DNA of 64,000 bases from Setaria digitata. Lineage: Eukaryota; Nematoda; Chromadorea; Rhabditida; Setariidae. Shown one piece after another: positions 1 to 13,233 of this stretch. Below the pieces are notes generated by a model that ran no database searches, was not told the DNA's origin, and saw nothing but the letters and a program-made list of their open reading frames with translations. The first letter of the stretch is position 1; each line of letters opens with the position of its first letter. Where the stretch lies: positions 1-64,000 of the forward strand of contig RCAB01000063.1 in assembly GCA_003640385.1 (NCBI GenBank), read 5' to 3'. The translations under genes and the position numbers were made by a program.

Positions 1-328
1 AGAGATATGCACATACATACGCACGTGTACATGGAAGAGATAGAGAAGCAGATGATATCATACCTGTGCCTGTATACATATGGACATAGACAGAGAGAGA
101 AAAAAGCATAGAGGAAAATTTTTAAAAACCAAAGATGAAGTTTGGGGAGGAGCTAAACAACCACGTGGTGCTTCTTTCGCCACGCACTCGGCACTACTGT
201 ACCACCTTACAAAAGTTTGCAGATGTGTGTGTGTGTGTGTGTTTGTGTGTGGTGTATGTGTATGTCTGCGTTGTCACAAGTGTGTTTCGTCACGGCCTAA
301 GCTTAAATGTGGAGTGAGTGATCTCTGG

Positions 329-385
<57 letters not shown>

Positions 386-1989
386 TGTGTCTGCGTGTCT
401 AGACGGAAGGAATGGCTGGCGCCTGTGAATGATCACATGAGTTAAAGCATTTTCGCATATTGTCTGCTAAAAGTTTCGCAGAATTTTTAATGAAAATTTG
501 ATGCTGCAGAGTTAAATACATTTTCATATGTGGTAGCCTGTCATTTTCACGGATAATGTTTATAGTATTTTTTGACATTTATTTTGTATCCATGTCATCC
601 GTTCCTCTTATGTTGCTGCCTTTTTTGCCCTTCCTGTCCTCCCCCCTTTTTTTTTTTAATATTTTTCATTATTGATACATACATATTTATATTTATTTAG
701 TACTCAGTGCAGTGCACTCAAAATATCCTAATTTACCATACATTTTTCGTCTTATCAAAAAATACTGTTTGCACTGTATCGGCTTCATCGAGAGAAAATG
801 ATATGAAAATAACAAAATTACGAATGAAATGGGAAAAAAAAAACAATTTCACATTGCACTTATGATTCCAATTCTTTATTTTATTGTTGACATCAAATTT
901 TCAAGAAAATTGATGACGAATCTGCGTGGTTGGCATCATACAGTTTTTTTTTTTTTTTTTTTTTTCACGAACTTATTTGGAACAATAAACAGAAGGTGAT
1001 TTCGGGTAAATATTCGTTAAGAAACTACCAAATAACGGATCATTGGAAAAGAAGATTACCAATTGTAGCATCATTTTCAGTTAATTGATATTATTTACTT
1101 GATTTTTTACGGCTTAATAATAAGTGTCACATTTGTCAGATGCAATATAAATTTGAAATGATTTTTCCTCCGAATATTCGGTCAGAAAAAAGTAACATAA
1201 TTACGGACGAATACTGCATGTTTCATTATATCATGCACCACAAGGTATATCATCTCTTCCAGTTATCCGATACGAAATAAGAACTTGATATAATAATAAT
1301 CGAAATGGAGAAATAAGGCATCGTAGTAAGCGATTTACTTCATTTCCATTACAAATAATGTTTTTTAAATTAGATTCTTATTTGCTGTTGTTTTAAATAT
1401 GTTTATAAATCTCTTTGCATCACAAAAAATGATTCGTTTGTTAGCACCTCAGTTGATTCTTTTCCCCGTTTTGTGTTACTCCTTTAATTCCTGGTTCACT
1501 TCAGTTCAAATTTAGTGGGGAATACCTTTTTTTTTTTTTTTTTTTTTACAACGAATAGTATTTCGAAATTGTATGTTTTCGGGAAACTGAAAAGTACTGC
1601 TGCCTTCTTTTTCTAAATTCACCGGATCTCCCTACTTCCCTTCGTTGCTGTTCTCCGGAACAATTATGTTAAATGAAATTTGTGTTATTCAAAGAGAAAT
1701 GACTTCAATAACTGCTTTCTTACCGGTAAACTATATTGTGCTCTTCGTAAGGATATCATTAAAGTGATTTAATTTTTAAAAGTATGCTGAAATTTAAAAA
1801 AGGGAGTTTCCATTATGCTTTGCTCCATTTTTTAGTTGAAAATAACTAAACTAAACGTAAGAGTCAAATTTAAAAGTTTTGAAGTGATGAAAAAATTTTA
1901 AAGCTTGCCTGGTGCTGAAATATACTAGTCTTTCCCTCTTACTCTTTTGGTCACATATTTGCCATTATTTTTTGGAAAGCAGGACGAAA
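1..1989. other. Intergenic region left of proline dehydrogenase
   Basis: No gene model is supported here. The region holds TG microsatellite tracts, poly-T runs near 945-965 and 1528-1547, and AT-rich unique sequence. The short open frames at its left edge are translations of the TG repeat. The 5' flank of the proline dehydrogenase gene lies at the right end, but no recognisable promoter element was seen. Confidence 0.6.
332..384. repeat. (TG)n microsatellite
   Basis: An almost perfect TG dinucleotide run of about 53 bases, preceded by a shorter interrupted TG-rich tract around 222-265. The repeat keeps two reading frames open and produces spurious Cys-Val proteins. Confidence 0.95.
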
Positions 1990-4900
1990 ATGCCAGCAAT
2001 ATTACTGCGATCAAATAATCTTGCATCAGTATCAAACTTCAGATCGTTAGCACATTTATCGTATCGGTAGGCTTTTCGAATATATTTCAAACTTCTCAGT
2101 TTTCACAGATGTCGAAATCACAGTTTATTAAATTTTGTTATCAGACTCACTTACTACATTTATTGATTACTTTTGGTTACATTTACGTAAAATTTTCGAA
2201 GTGTTTTGAAAACAGTTCATTCTATTCTATCCTTTACATCATAAATGGAATAATTGCAGAAAAACTTCATCAGAAGTTTCATCCCAGGCATCCACTATAA
2301 ATATGAATGAGATCAAGGATTGCTATAGCAAGCTGGATTTGGATTTCAAATGCACAAAAACCGCCTTCAAAGTTGTTTTTTCTTTTTTTTTTTTTCTTAA
2401 ATTGCGTTTTATAAATAAATAAAGCTAAATGTTGTACTGGAAATTTTGCTCTGGGCATTAATGTTTAACGAGCGAGAAAATTAAGATATGTTTTTTTTTT
2501 TTTTTTTTTTTTTTTTCATATCAAAATAGCAACTCAAAAAATCACTGAAAATTCTTCGATTGGCAGCAGAAATTGTGAGCTACAAATCATTTAACATAAT
2601 TCAAAAAATTCAGTAGTTCTTTTTTGTAGGGCAAAAAAACAAGCGAATTATTCCGTGGCCTTGTTGTACTTCCTCTTTGTTCAATGCAAGCATTAAGGAA
2701 GAGAGAACAGTTGTTATTAGTTGGATTGAAAAAAGTATTTGGCGAAAAGCTGTATGCGAAATTCCTAAAATTAACATTTTTTGGACAATTTGTTGGTGGC
2801 GAAACAATAGCTGAGGTATTGGTAGCAATCAGCGAACATCGGTTTCAAATCATAAAAATAAAAAATGGAAAAGTTGATATCCACCAGAATACCATGAATT
2901 CCAAAATGCTATGGAAAAGTGACAGATCTTCGAAATAGTTTGCATGAAGAGAAATTACAATGAAATGACAGAGTTGTAAACTTAGTTTACTAATGAATCA
3001 AACTTTCGAACAACTTTTTTTTATCAAGTCCATTCAGATCTGCCACTGCTTCTGTACGGAAATTTCCCTATTTGCAAAAAATTAATTAAAAAAAAAAAAA
3101 ATAGTTATTGAAGGTACAAGAAACAATGAAGAAGCTGAAGAAGTGCGGTGTAAAATCAATTCTAGACTACTGCGTAGAGGCGGACATTTCTTCGGATGAA
3201 GCCGAAAAGAAAGCTGTTGAAGGAATAGTTGGAGGTGAAGCCAAAACTGAGGTTTGATTTTCAACAGTTAAAAAATGAAATAGAAAAAATGTTTATTGTT
3301 TTATTGATTTTTTTGTAGATTTTAGAAATTGCTGACAGTTTGTATTTTTATCATTATGTCGCTATATTTATTTGTTTCTGTCATTCAGAAGATCTCTTTT
3401 AATAAAAATTGGAGTGTTGTCATAGAAATGTCACATAACTGGAATACATTCCGTTCTTGTTTAATGTGAAATTAAAACCTTAGCCAGTGAGAACTATAGT
3501 TGACGAAGCAACAGTGGAAAAAACTCGACAACGTTATACAGTACATAAAGAATTCGGTGATCGCCGTAAAAACGTCGTTAGCGCCAGGTTGGTTTTCAAT
3601 TTCCTTTTAATTTAGAATAATAATGCGGTTTTCTATAAATTACTTTTTGCATTAAAATTATTTCAATAATTTTACATTTTATATAATGGAAACTCACCGT
3701 CAATTCCTCCACAAACTTCCGAAGCAAGCATTTACATATACCGTAAAATTGCCATTTAGTCATTCTGAAAATGTGCACTTCTTTCAACAAAACTTTTTGT
3801 AAAATTTGGAATAGACGAAGTCTAGAATTCTGGACCATCAAAGTTAGCTACTCATTGTTTCGATGTAATTTAACCACCGTTTTTCACTGCTTGATTTGTG
3901 CCATTTTAGGACCTATTTTTATGAAAGTGAAGTCCAGTGCGATAAGAACTGTGAAATATTTTGCTCAAGTGCAGATGCAATAACTTCAGCAGTTGGCAAT
4001 TATGGAATCAACTGTATCAAATTAACAGCTCTTGGAAGGTTCCATACTTCTGTAGTTAAAAAGTTATGAAGTAGGGCTAGACATTCGTTAAATTTACGTT
4101 GGATTTAATGAAAGTTGTGCTGAAATTCGTAAGTTTTCTGCCCATACATTTTGGTACAATATTATAGATTTTTTCCACTGTATGAAGTGTGTACAATATT
4201 TCAGACCACAGGTGCTCCTAAAATTAACGGAATTAATAGCACAATCTAACAATTTCTACAAAAAATTAATTGGTTCATCCTGGGAGGATCTTCTTCTCAG
4301 TAAAATCAAAAAAGAAGAATTTTTACAGCGAATCAAGGTTTATTTATACTACATTCAAACCAAATTTTTGGATGGGAATACGTTGGCTTTTCTTTCTAGT
4401 TCCTCTTGAAATTTTAAGTTTATCTGAAGTCACATGAATATTAGCCTTCTTTGGTTACCATATTATCACACTGAAAGTTACTGTCATTAAGGATCATGGT
4501 GTTCAAATTGATGAAGATATGATGGAGAGATGGTTAAAAAAAGTGGATTTTGACGAGAATGGATTTGTTGACTTTTACGATTGGCGCAAACTTATCGAAG
4601 AACATGAACGACTAGATCAGATGTTTCAAGTAATTACACCATTAATGTTCTCTCCGTAGAATTAAATTTCATCGAAGGATATTCCTCGCTTTCGCAGTTT
4701 TACATGAAGTTTGACTGCTGGATAGTAGCTTCTGAAGTATAAAAAAGTCATTTCCAGTTGATGCGAGACATAAATCATTGCATCATCAAATGATGAATAG
4801 CGCTGGTGTTTTTGCTTATTACAAGCAATGCAAAAATAGGAGAGATGTAAATCAGTTATGTGCAAATGTTACATAATTGTTTTTAATTGTACTGTTTTGA

Positions 4901-6713
4901 AAAAAACAGTAGCATTATGTCAGTTTACATATGATGTGTTTATATAGAAGTTTTGAAATTTTTATGGATTTATTCGTATAAAACAATCTATCAGTTTCAG
5001 TATTCTTCTTTCATGCATATGTTTTTTTTTTTTTTTTTTTTGAGGTTTACAATATCAAGACGAAAAAAATGGAACCGTTATTGAACTGTCTATCAGATGC
5101 TGAGGCTCGAGAAGTAAGTCAATAATTTTCTCTTTACTCTTAATCAACTTTTTAAATTTCAAAGTATATAGAATGCTTTAAAACTAATATTTTAAACTAA
5201 TATTCAAAGTTCTTCCAGACTGATAATATGATGGAACGTATTGTGCGAACAATTGAACATGGAAAAAAGTATAATTTGCGGACAATGATCGATGCTGAAC
5301 AGACGTATTTTCAACCAGCCATTTCGAGGCTAGCAATGGCAATGATGAGGAAGTCAGATGCAGTTGTAATTAATAATCATTTTAGGCTTCCAAAGGATTA
5401 GGCATTTTATGGTCTATGGAAGGAATAACAAATTACATTTAATTTGAATATATTTTAATCTTTGCAAGCCCTAAAGAATTAGTAGTGATTTCAGCTGTCG
5501 CGGTGTTCATAAAGAAGAGCTTTGTTTTCCAGATTTATATACAGTGTACATTTCTGTCCTACCTCCAACTTATCTAATTTGAGGTACAACAAGGAACAGG
5601 CCTTAGTGCTCAGTACATATCAAGCATATTTGAAAAGCTGCTTAAGAGATATTGAACTGGATTTGCATTTGGCTAGGCGGGAAGGGTTCAGTTTTGGATG
5701 TAAAGTTGTTCGTGGTGCATATATGGAACAGGAAAGAAAACGTGCTGAGGCGCTGAGTTATGAAGATCCAATTAATCCGAACATTGAAGTAAGGAATTGA
5801 AAATCTTGGACGGCTGTTTGATAGAAAAACATCCAAAACTGAAGGAGGAGTTATGGATATGGTGATTATGACTTTTTTCAAATAAAAACGACAACATTCA
5901 TTTTGTTTAGGCAACAGCAGATATGTACGGACAAGTGATGCAAAGAATAATAAGGGAATATCAAGAAAGAGGTCATGGGAGCATATTGGTGATGGCTGCG
6001 ACACACAATGAGAAAGCCATTAAAGATGTCGTTGAGATGATGCGTGAGGCTAAAATATTACCTTCTAGTGAAAGCGTCTGTTTTGCGCAGCTTTACGGAA
6101 TGTGTGATCAGGTTAGATTTATACCAATCAGAAAAAAATCTCCTAACAATGTTATTTTATTATTTTATGCTACCCGTACTGCAGGCATTGTTTTATGAAC
6201 GTTACCATTACAAGTCAAAGGAGTTGAATGATAAAACTGTTTACATTTTATGACTGTGGTAAGTTCCCGTGGCATTGTGGACGTAAGGAAATACTTTGTT
6301 CGTGGTGTCCTGGAAAGCTGAGCTGCAGAAACCTATGTAATTTCAAACACAAATGACGAATGAATTACTAATATAGGGGAAATTGAGCTTTAGTGGACTT
6401 GAAGTTATAGAATTCAAGAAGTCCAAGAACTTATTAGGATATTCCAGGTTTCGTATTCACTTGGAAATGCTGGTTATTCGGTGTACAAATATGTACCGTA
6501 TGGGCCGATTGATAAAGTTTTGCCTTACCTTTCTCGAAGAGCACAAGAAAATGCTTCCGTTTTGGGCAAGATTAGAAGAGTAAGTTTACGGTTATACTGA
6601 ATTTTGCAATCTTTATCTGCAAACTCTGAAGCGAGATATTTTTCCAGGAGGTTGGCTTAATGTCTCAAGAATTAATTCGAAGAACTTACACTCTTAATGG
6701 AAGATTCGGTTAA
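1990..6713 (+). CDS. PRODH: Proline dehydrogenase, mitochondrial
   Basis: Oxidises L-proline to pyrroline-5-carboxylate with FAD on the inner mitochondrial membrane, the first step of proline breakdown. Fourteen exons in consistent phase: 1990-2066, 2260-2371, 2630-2815, 3114-3251, 3484-3587, 3910-4038, 4205-4337, 4492-4629, 5045-5113, 5219-5352, 5584-5788, 5911-6111, 6448-6579, 6648-6713, giving 607 residues, the usual animal length. The N-terminus is Arg/Ser/Leu-rich like a mitochondrial presequence. Catalytic-barrel motifs seen: KVVRGAYM near residue 447, [17 protein letters not shown], and YKYVPYGP near 555 followed by YLSRRAQEN. Exon 8 encodes an EF-hand-like loop (residues 312-323, D-F-D-E-N-G-F-V-D). 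An acceptor-like AG sits 7 bases before the ATG, suggesting trans-splicing. The gene is tail to tail with the glycine C-acetyltransferase gene. Family identity is very secure; the exon 3/4 junction is the least certain. Confidence 0.93.
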
Positions 6714-7341
6714 CATCTAACGGAGGATATGTTTATATCTCACAACTATTTCAATGCTTCAGTCGTAATGGCGAAAGATTTACCAGAGATTTCTGATTTG
6801 ATATATTATTCAGCTTAATTATCGACTGATGCATTTTCACCCCATATTTATTTGCTTTTAAAATTTGGTAAAGGACTTATGAGTCGTGAGCAAAGAAAGT
6901 TTGTCGCTTTGTTGTACTGCTTTGACTTTCACCAATATTTCAGCTTTGTAGTTACTTTGCATCTTTAGTGAAAGAAAAAGGAAACAGTCTCCCAATCCAC
7001 TTGAGATGTGCATCACTGTCGCAAGAACGTGTTGCAGTTTTAGATGTTCAACTTCCCTTAGACCATATTATTTTTGTCATGAGATTGATTTTAATGGATA
7101 GTTTATAACTAACGGATTTTTTCAGGGATTTCGCAAAAATAATGAAGTAGTTGTCAGGTTTCTATTTCCTACATAATATTATGTTAATATTTTTGAAAGC
7201 AGTTGTGTAACAAGTTAACGATAAAACATTTAACTTCAAAAGAAACAAAAGAAAAACAAATGAAAGTCAAATTGAAACAAAGGTGGCATACTGTGTGGAA
7301 TATGAGCTGTAAACAAAGATCGTTGGATTTGACCAGCTTAT
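6714..7341. other. Convergent 3' region between PRODH and GCAT
   Basis: About 630 bases separate the two stop codons. The region must hold both 3' UTRs. No gene-like frame and no clear polyadenylation signal was identified with confidence. Confidence 0.55.
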
Positions 7342-10300
7342 TCAGATTACGTGAAGTTTTTTTCCAATCTTTTTGAATCCATTGATGCAGTGTTCAACAT
7401 GTTGTTGTGTGTGAGCCGCAGAAATCTGTATTTTTTTTTGTAGTGAAACAAAAAATATTTCCTGTAGAGATTGAACTTTTAAGATCTTCAAGTATATTAC
7501 AAGAGCTCGTAAGATTTTAATGTATAATTGTAAGCAATCCTGCTGAATTTTAGCAGTGACAGATCCCAAAAGGTACGCTATGTTAGTAGTAATGAAAATA
7601 ATTGATTGGAATGGAAGTTAATATTTACCTTCTCCACATCTGATTTAAAAACATTTTATAACAATTCTGATTGCTAAAATTCCACAATAAATTTTGGAGA
7701 ATACCTGTACGCGGATCCTGGCCTTGCCTTTAGGTACCACAGGGTAGCTAAATCCAATCACATATATCCCTTCTTTAAGCATTTCATCAGCAAATGTAGA
7801 AGCTAGCCTGCTCGTAAATTATTAATTGAAAAATTGAAAACTTCTTTTTTCTCTAGCTCCTGTATAAGAAGAAATTGTAGCATTTACCATATGAGTAATA
7901 GAAAAAATGTGAAGAATTAAAATACCTGGCATCACCAAGAAACACAGGACAGATCGGATGATCCAAATTGCCCATTACTTTAAAGCCAGCATCAGTGAGC
8001 GATTTACGGAAATGCATTATATTCGATTTCAGGGAGCTTGTGAATTCCGACGAACTAGTCAGCAAATCCAATACCTAAATAGCGAAAAAAATTCAGTACT
8101 TAATTGCTTATGAAGTATAATATATGCAAGTATCCGAAAGCAAATACCGAAGGTGATAATACAAAAGCCTAATTATTAAGTAGAACTAAAATGTTATTTT
8201 AGTGTAAGTAAACTATGATAAAAATTCGAAATGTAAAGAATTCATCAGTGAATTCAACAATGCATATCTGTAATAGAAAAAATTTCAAAAAAAAAGTTCT
8301 GCTTTTTACAGATGCACCTCGATCCATTTGATTTGTAATAGAGCAGAAATGTTTTTTTTTTTCTTGCAATTAATTGTCCCTTTAACTGTTAGGAAGGAAA
8401 CATATTTTTAAAAATGCAAAGTATCGTCGTTGTAATTTGATTACCTTGATGGAAGAGCCAACAACAGATGGAGCTAGTGAATTCGAGAACAAATACGGTC
8501 GAGAGCGCTGTCTTAAAAGATCAATAAGTGCTTTAGGTCCTGTAGTATAACCACCCATTGTACCCCCTAAGGCTTTTCCGAGTGTGGAATTAATTACATC
8601 AATTCGTCCTTGAATGCCAAGCTGTTCTTCTGTACCACGACCAGTTGGTCCAAAAAAGCCTGAAACAAAATCTAATTAATTTCTGATCAGCCGTAGAATT
8701 TTCCACTTTTTTAGATCATCGAGCTGTTTGTAACATATATTATCGGCAAGATCAGCAATTAACAATATATCAGTTTGTTTTTTTTTAAATCACAAATTCA
8801 TTTTTTACTTGACAGCATATAATATTATTATTTTATAATATAATATTATTAGTTTTGTTATTATTTATTATTATTTATTGTTATTATTTATTATTATTGT
8901 TAACTATATAATTATTAATCTGACTATTATTATTATATAGCTACCGGTTGCATGACATTCATCGACAAAAACAAGTGCATTATATCGGTCGGCAAGATCA
9001 CATATTTCCTCCAGTGGTGCTACGTCACCATCCATACTGAAAACGCCATCGGTGGCAATTACTCGTCTCCTGCTACCTTCAAAACATATTATTAACATTT
9101 AAACGGGAATCTGAATTTCAGAAAAAGAAAATGAACGTCTGAATCCTGAAGAAACATGTTAGCAAAACAATTGTGATGGCTTATTTCAAACATTACTGAT
9201 TTTCATTTTTCCTAAAGAGGAAAATGTTTAGAAAATTTTATCAGTTTCGATAAACATAACAAAAATATGAATGGCTACACACTATATATATATATACTAA
9301 CTAGCTTACTACTACTAGCTTTTTGCCAACAGCAAGGATCAATAATGTCAACTGGCACAAAAAGTTAGGTAAATAATAATAAATACTCTGAGTTTCTTTT
9401 AGAATTTTCTCCAAATCATTCAAATCAACGTGTTTATAGCGATAACGTTTCGCTTTACAAAGCCGAATGCCATCAATAATAGAAGCATGATTAAGCTCAT
9501 CCGAAATGACCGCATCCTGATCATCTATAAATAATTCTTACTAATTTTCAACTTTCAAAATTGAAATCAATAAATATATGTTGTGATGTAGGTGAAAATC
9601 TGACTGAAACATTTAATTAAAAGTACTATAGGGCAATTTATGGCTACCAGGATACTATACAGCGCGTGCTTTTTTTTGAATGCTAACAGCGAGTGATTTC
9701 TTAATTGCAAAGCTAAGCAAGAATAAATAAATAAGTAGATAAATAGGTTAAACAAAAATGACTAATTAAAAGAAGAGAGCAAATAAGCTTTCGATTTCTA
9801 GCATAAATTGATTAGTTTAAAATGATTTAGATTTATTTCGATTTTTTTTTTATCTTTACTTGTAAGCACTTCAAATAATCCTCCATTTGCATCAAAGCAG
9901 GATGTGTACAGGATAGCATCTTCCCGACCATGAAATTTAGCAAGCTTTTGTTCCAAAGTTCGATGTAGATCCTGTGTTCCACAAATGAATCTCACGGAGC
10001 TCATCCCAGCACCATGAGTATTCAGTGCTTCTTGTCCAGCTTTGATCACGTCAGGATGACTGCTCAATCCTGTAAAAATTTGATCTGAAGAGAACAGAAG
10101 AGAAAAAAAGACATCGCAGATCCTGCGAATGAATTTAATAACCGAAATTCGAGATGCAATTCGAGATCAAGTATCTAGAATTAAGTTCTTGATAAACAAC
10201 TTAGTGTCAAATTTATAATCAATTATTTATAATTGCAATAACCTCTATAATCTCTATACTGAATTCCATTAAATTCGCAGATATTTAAATTTTTTTAAAA

Positions 10301-10661
10301 TTAAAAAAAGAGAGTAGTTACCGAGATAATTGTTAGCACAAAAATTTAAAACAGGTATATCATGATTTTTTATTTTAATTTCCATTCCCTGTCGACCAAT
10401 GATAATTCGTTCATTTTTGTAAGTACCAGCATCCTGGAAATTATTACTTCTTTCAGACAACAGCAATTGTATCGAAGATTTAATATTAGCACAAATAATA
10501 ATTAGGAAGAACGTGATAAAATTTAGTGACAGATTAACCTGAATGGTGTTAAGTTCACCATTCAAAAACGTGATAAATTCTTGGCGAGCTGCGGAATAGT
10601 AACGAATAAATGAAAAACGAGGAAATCGAATTTGACCAAATAATACGTGTCGAACAGCCAT
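7342..10661 (-). CDS. GCAT: Glycine C-acetyltransferase (2-amino-3-ketobutyrate CoA ligase)
   Basis: PLP enzyme of mitochondrial threonine breakdown: cleaves 2-amino-3-ketobutyrate with CoA to glycine and acetyl-CoA. Nine exons, 5' to 3': 10661-10539, 10433-10322, 10069-9860, 9524-9387, 9076-8945, 8659-8445, 8074-7926, 7807-7705, 7425-7342; all phases agree and give 421 residues, matching the animal family. Motifs: [41 protein letters not shown] (Asp 233 should contact the pyridine nitrogen), and STLGKALGG with the PLP-binding lysine at about 267. The C-terminus carries [19 protein letters not shown]. An upstream in-frame ATG exists at 10700, but an attgcag acceptor lies between it and 10661, so the shorter start with an Arg-rich presequence is preferred. 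One intron (8820-8900) carries a TTATTA-type simple repeat. Confidence 0.93.
8820..8902. repeat. Intronic TATTATT-type low-complexity repeat
   Basis: Imperfect ATT/TTATTA units inside the intron between the GCAT exons at 8945-9076 and 8445-8659. No coding potential. Confidence 0.8.
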
Positions 10662-13233
10662 TTTGGAAAACTGTCTGTGATTTCTGCAATACTGAAACAT
10701 TCTAGGAAATATTATTAATCAAGTAACTCGGATAGATATCATGATGTGGAGAGAACTTATGTTAAAGGATCATTCTGGTAAGGTATAGAGTGATTAGTGG
10801 ATATAATCATGATACATTTTGTCAGATTATTCGAGTAGAAATAATGATAATACAGTACTATAACCATTTTGATCAGAAAACATGCAATATAATTAGATGA
10901 TAAGAATTTCACTTGTTTTTGTAGTAATTATTATTTAAGAAGAGAGGAAGGGAAAAGCAATGAAAAAGACTAATATTTGCAATTTATCTGTTCATCGTTC
11001 CTTCTAAACAACTCCATTCTACCTTCCAGTAAAATTTAAATTTTCGCACGAATCTATTCATAAAAGCTTCATTTTTAATAAATAAATAAATAAAATGATG
11101 GAGTAAATTAAATAGTTAAAATTATTTTTAGCAAAAATCAATGTCCGAAAATGAAAAAAAAAAAAAAAAAACTAAAAACGAGAAAAAACAGTGATATACA
11201 AATAGTAAGAGGGACTGTATGGTATTATTTCACATTGAATAGAAAAGAGAATGAGAAATAGGAAATAATTATATCAGCTGGTATCTATCATATGAAGGAA
11301 TGAATTTATGAATGCAGCGGGAGCAGTTCGAGAATGATAGCACATTAACTTATACCCCGTTGCAGGCCCATCATATGTGATCATTGGAGTGACGCCCACT
11401 TTCTACATATATGTCACAGAAATATTACTAATAGATATATAGTTTATTAAAAAATATTTTACAGATAAATATATATGAGTTGCAAAACTCAACGGTCATT
11501 GATGAAAAATAAGAGAAGATAATTAAACATTTTTAAAATGGTTTAAAATTTAACTTTGAATTTTAAAAAAATTTCAATTCCAATTTGGGGCAGATAAATC
11601 AATAATTAATTCAAAACCATGTATAATTTGCCGAAAAAGGTAAAAAAAAGAGAAATATACACTATTTATAACTTTCAAAAGCAATGAAATCTCGAACACT
11701 AGACATATATGTCTATACCAAAAAAAAAAATCAGTAGAAAAGATTCATCTCAACTGTTCTTTTCAGAATTAGCTTAATTTTAAGAAATTTTGAGCTACGT
11801 GTATTTAAGTGACCGCGATATACTTTTCAATCATTTATTAGATTATAGTAGTTTCATTTAATTATAATAAATGATATCAATCTAATAAATAATTAACTAA
11901 AATAGGTGATATAAATTATAAAAAAAAGTTATAAGAAATATATTAGAGCATAATATAAAATAGAATTAATGTCTTAATATATAGAATCAAATACAATATT
12001 TAAGGAAAATTACATGGGTAGATGAATAATCAGGAATTATATCAGCGCTGAAAAATATCTATCAATCTCCATTAACTATTCAGAATTATACTGGCCTGTC
12101 CATATAGACTGAGAGAGCTAAATGTTCAATATTAAATTTGAGACTATTGTACTAAAAAGTGATCTTCAAATAGAAAAATATATGCACAGAGAGCTCTGTT
12201 AGTGACTGAACTTCGATCAGTGCACTTTTACACGGTAAACTGTGTTGGACCAAGATAAGGGCAGTAATGATAAAAGCCTTTTAATTTGGTTTTTTAAGAA
12301 GAAAATTTTTTGTTTTTTAAGAAATTTTATGTTTTTTTTTTTAAAGAAGTATTCGAAATGATGCTCCCGCTCTCTGGAAAATTTGATGTAACAGAAATGC
12401 GACTGATTTGACTCCGTTAATGCAACAGATGATTTACATTGCGCGATATCAGCAAACTGGAAAACCATGTGCAACATTCCTTGCAGGAATTTTTTGTCAA
12501 GGAACACTTCGTGAATAAATACATAAAGATTAAGGGAATATAAATTAAAATGAGTATCAAAATTTGTAAAGGGATAGAGCTGACGAGAAAAAGTAGCAGA
12601 ATTCAGGCTATTAAGACTTGAGAAAAAACCATTTTCCTTTTCGCTAATGTTACGAATTTTCAAATAAAATAAGTAATGGTCTCAAATTATAATTCCTAAT
12701 CTCAGAAATAAGCATGCAAATGTGGAACAGCAATCAAAGACAAGTCTCTTTATCGGCGAGATAACCAGCCAACAAAAATGAGGCAGTTGTCAATAAAATT
12801 ACCTAAATACAAATAATTAAAACAGAGCCAATTTATTAAAGAATAGAATGAGAAAATATGACATTTTTGTCAATAAACAACACGGACAAAATATGAAAAT
12901 GCCCAGAGTAATTTCCCAAAGACCTGAAGCAACCTCTTAAAGAAAAAAGTGAGTGACACATACAAATAAATACACGAAGGAACAAATGTACATCATATGT
13001 TTCATATAAACATAATTAATTTTCGAATATCACAATCTCAAAGTGTACAAGGAAACAAGCAAAAAAATGAAGAACAGAGATGCACGGTTTCAATTAATCC
13101 ACACTAAATTTTTAACGCCGAACTTTAAAAATATCCTTTAACAATGTGAACTTTTAGTTAAAAGCAACAGCTGATTATATGATTTTAGAAGAGACGCAAT
13201 TACCGCCATCCATCAATAAAATCATTAAAAAGT
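10662..13233. other. AT-rich region between GCAT start and SLC41 stop
   Basis: This region contains the GCAT upstream flank and probably the SLC41 3' UTR. A 148-codon open frame lies on the minus strand at 12217-12663; its composition (Lys/Phe runs encoded by poly-A/T) and lack of any recognised domain argue against a gene. A short inverted pair (tttattagatt / aatctaataaa) occurs near 11836-11890. No other structure was seen. Confidence 0.5.

Noticed and set aside
80..445. 121-codon open frame rich in Cys and Val
   Set aside because: It is a translation of the TG microsatellite; no domain, signal or splice context.
12217..12663. 148-codon minus-strand open frame, the second longest in the window
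   Set aside because: Lys/Phe-rich stretches from poly-A/T, no recognised motif, and a position consistent with the 3' flank of the SLC41 gene.
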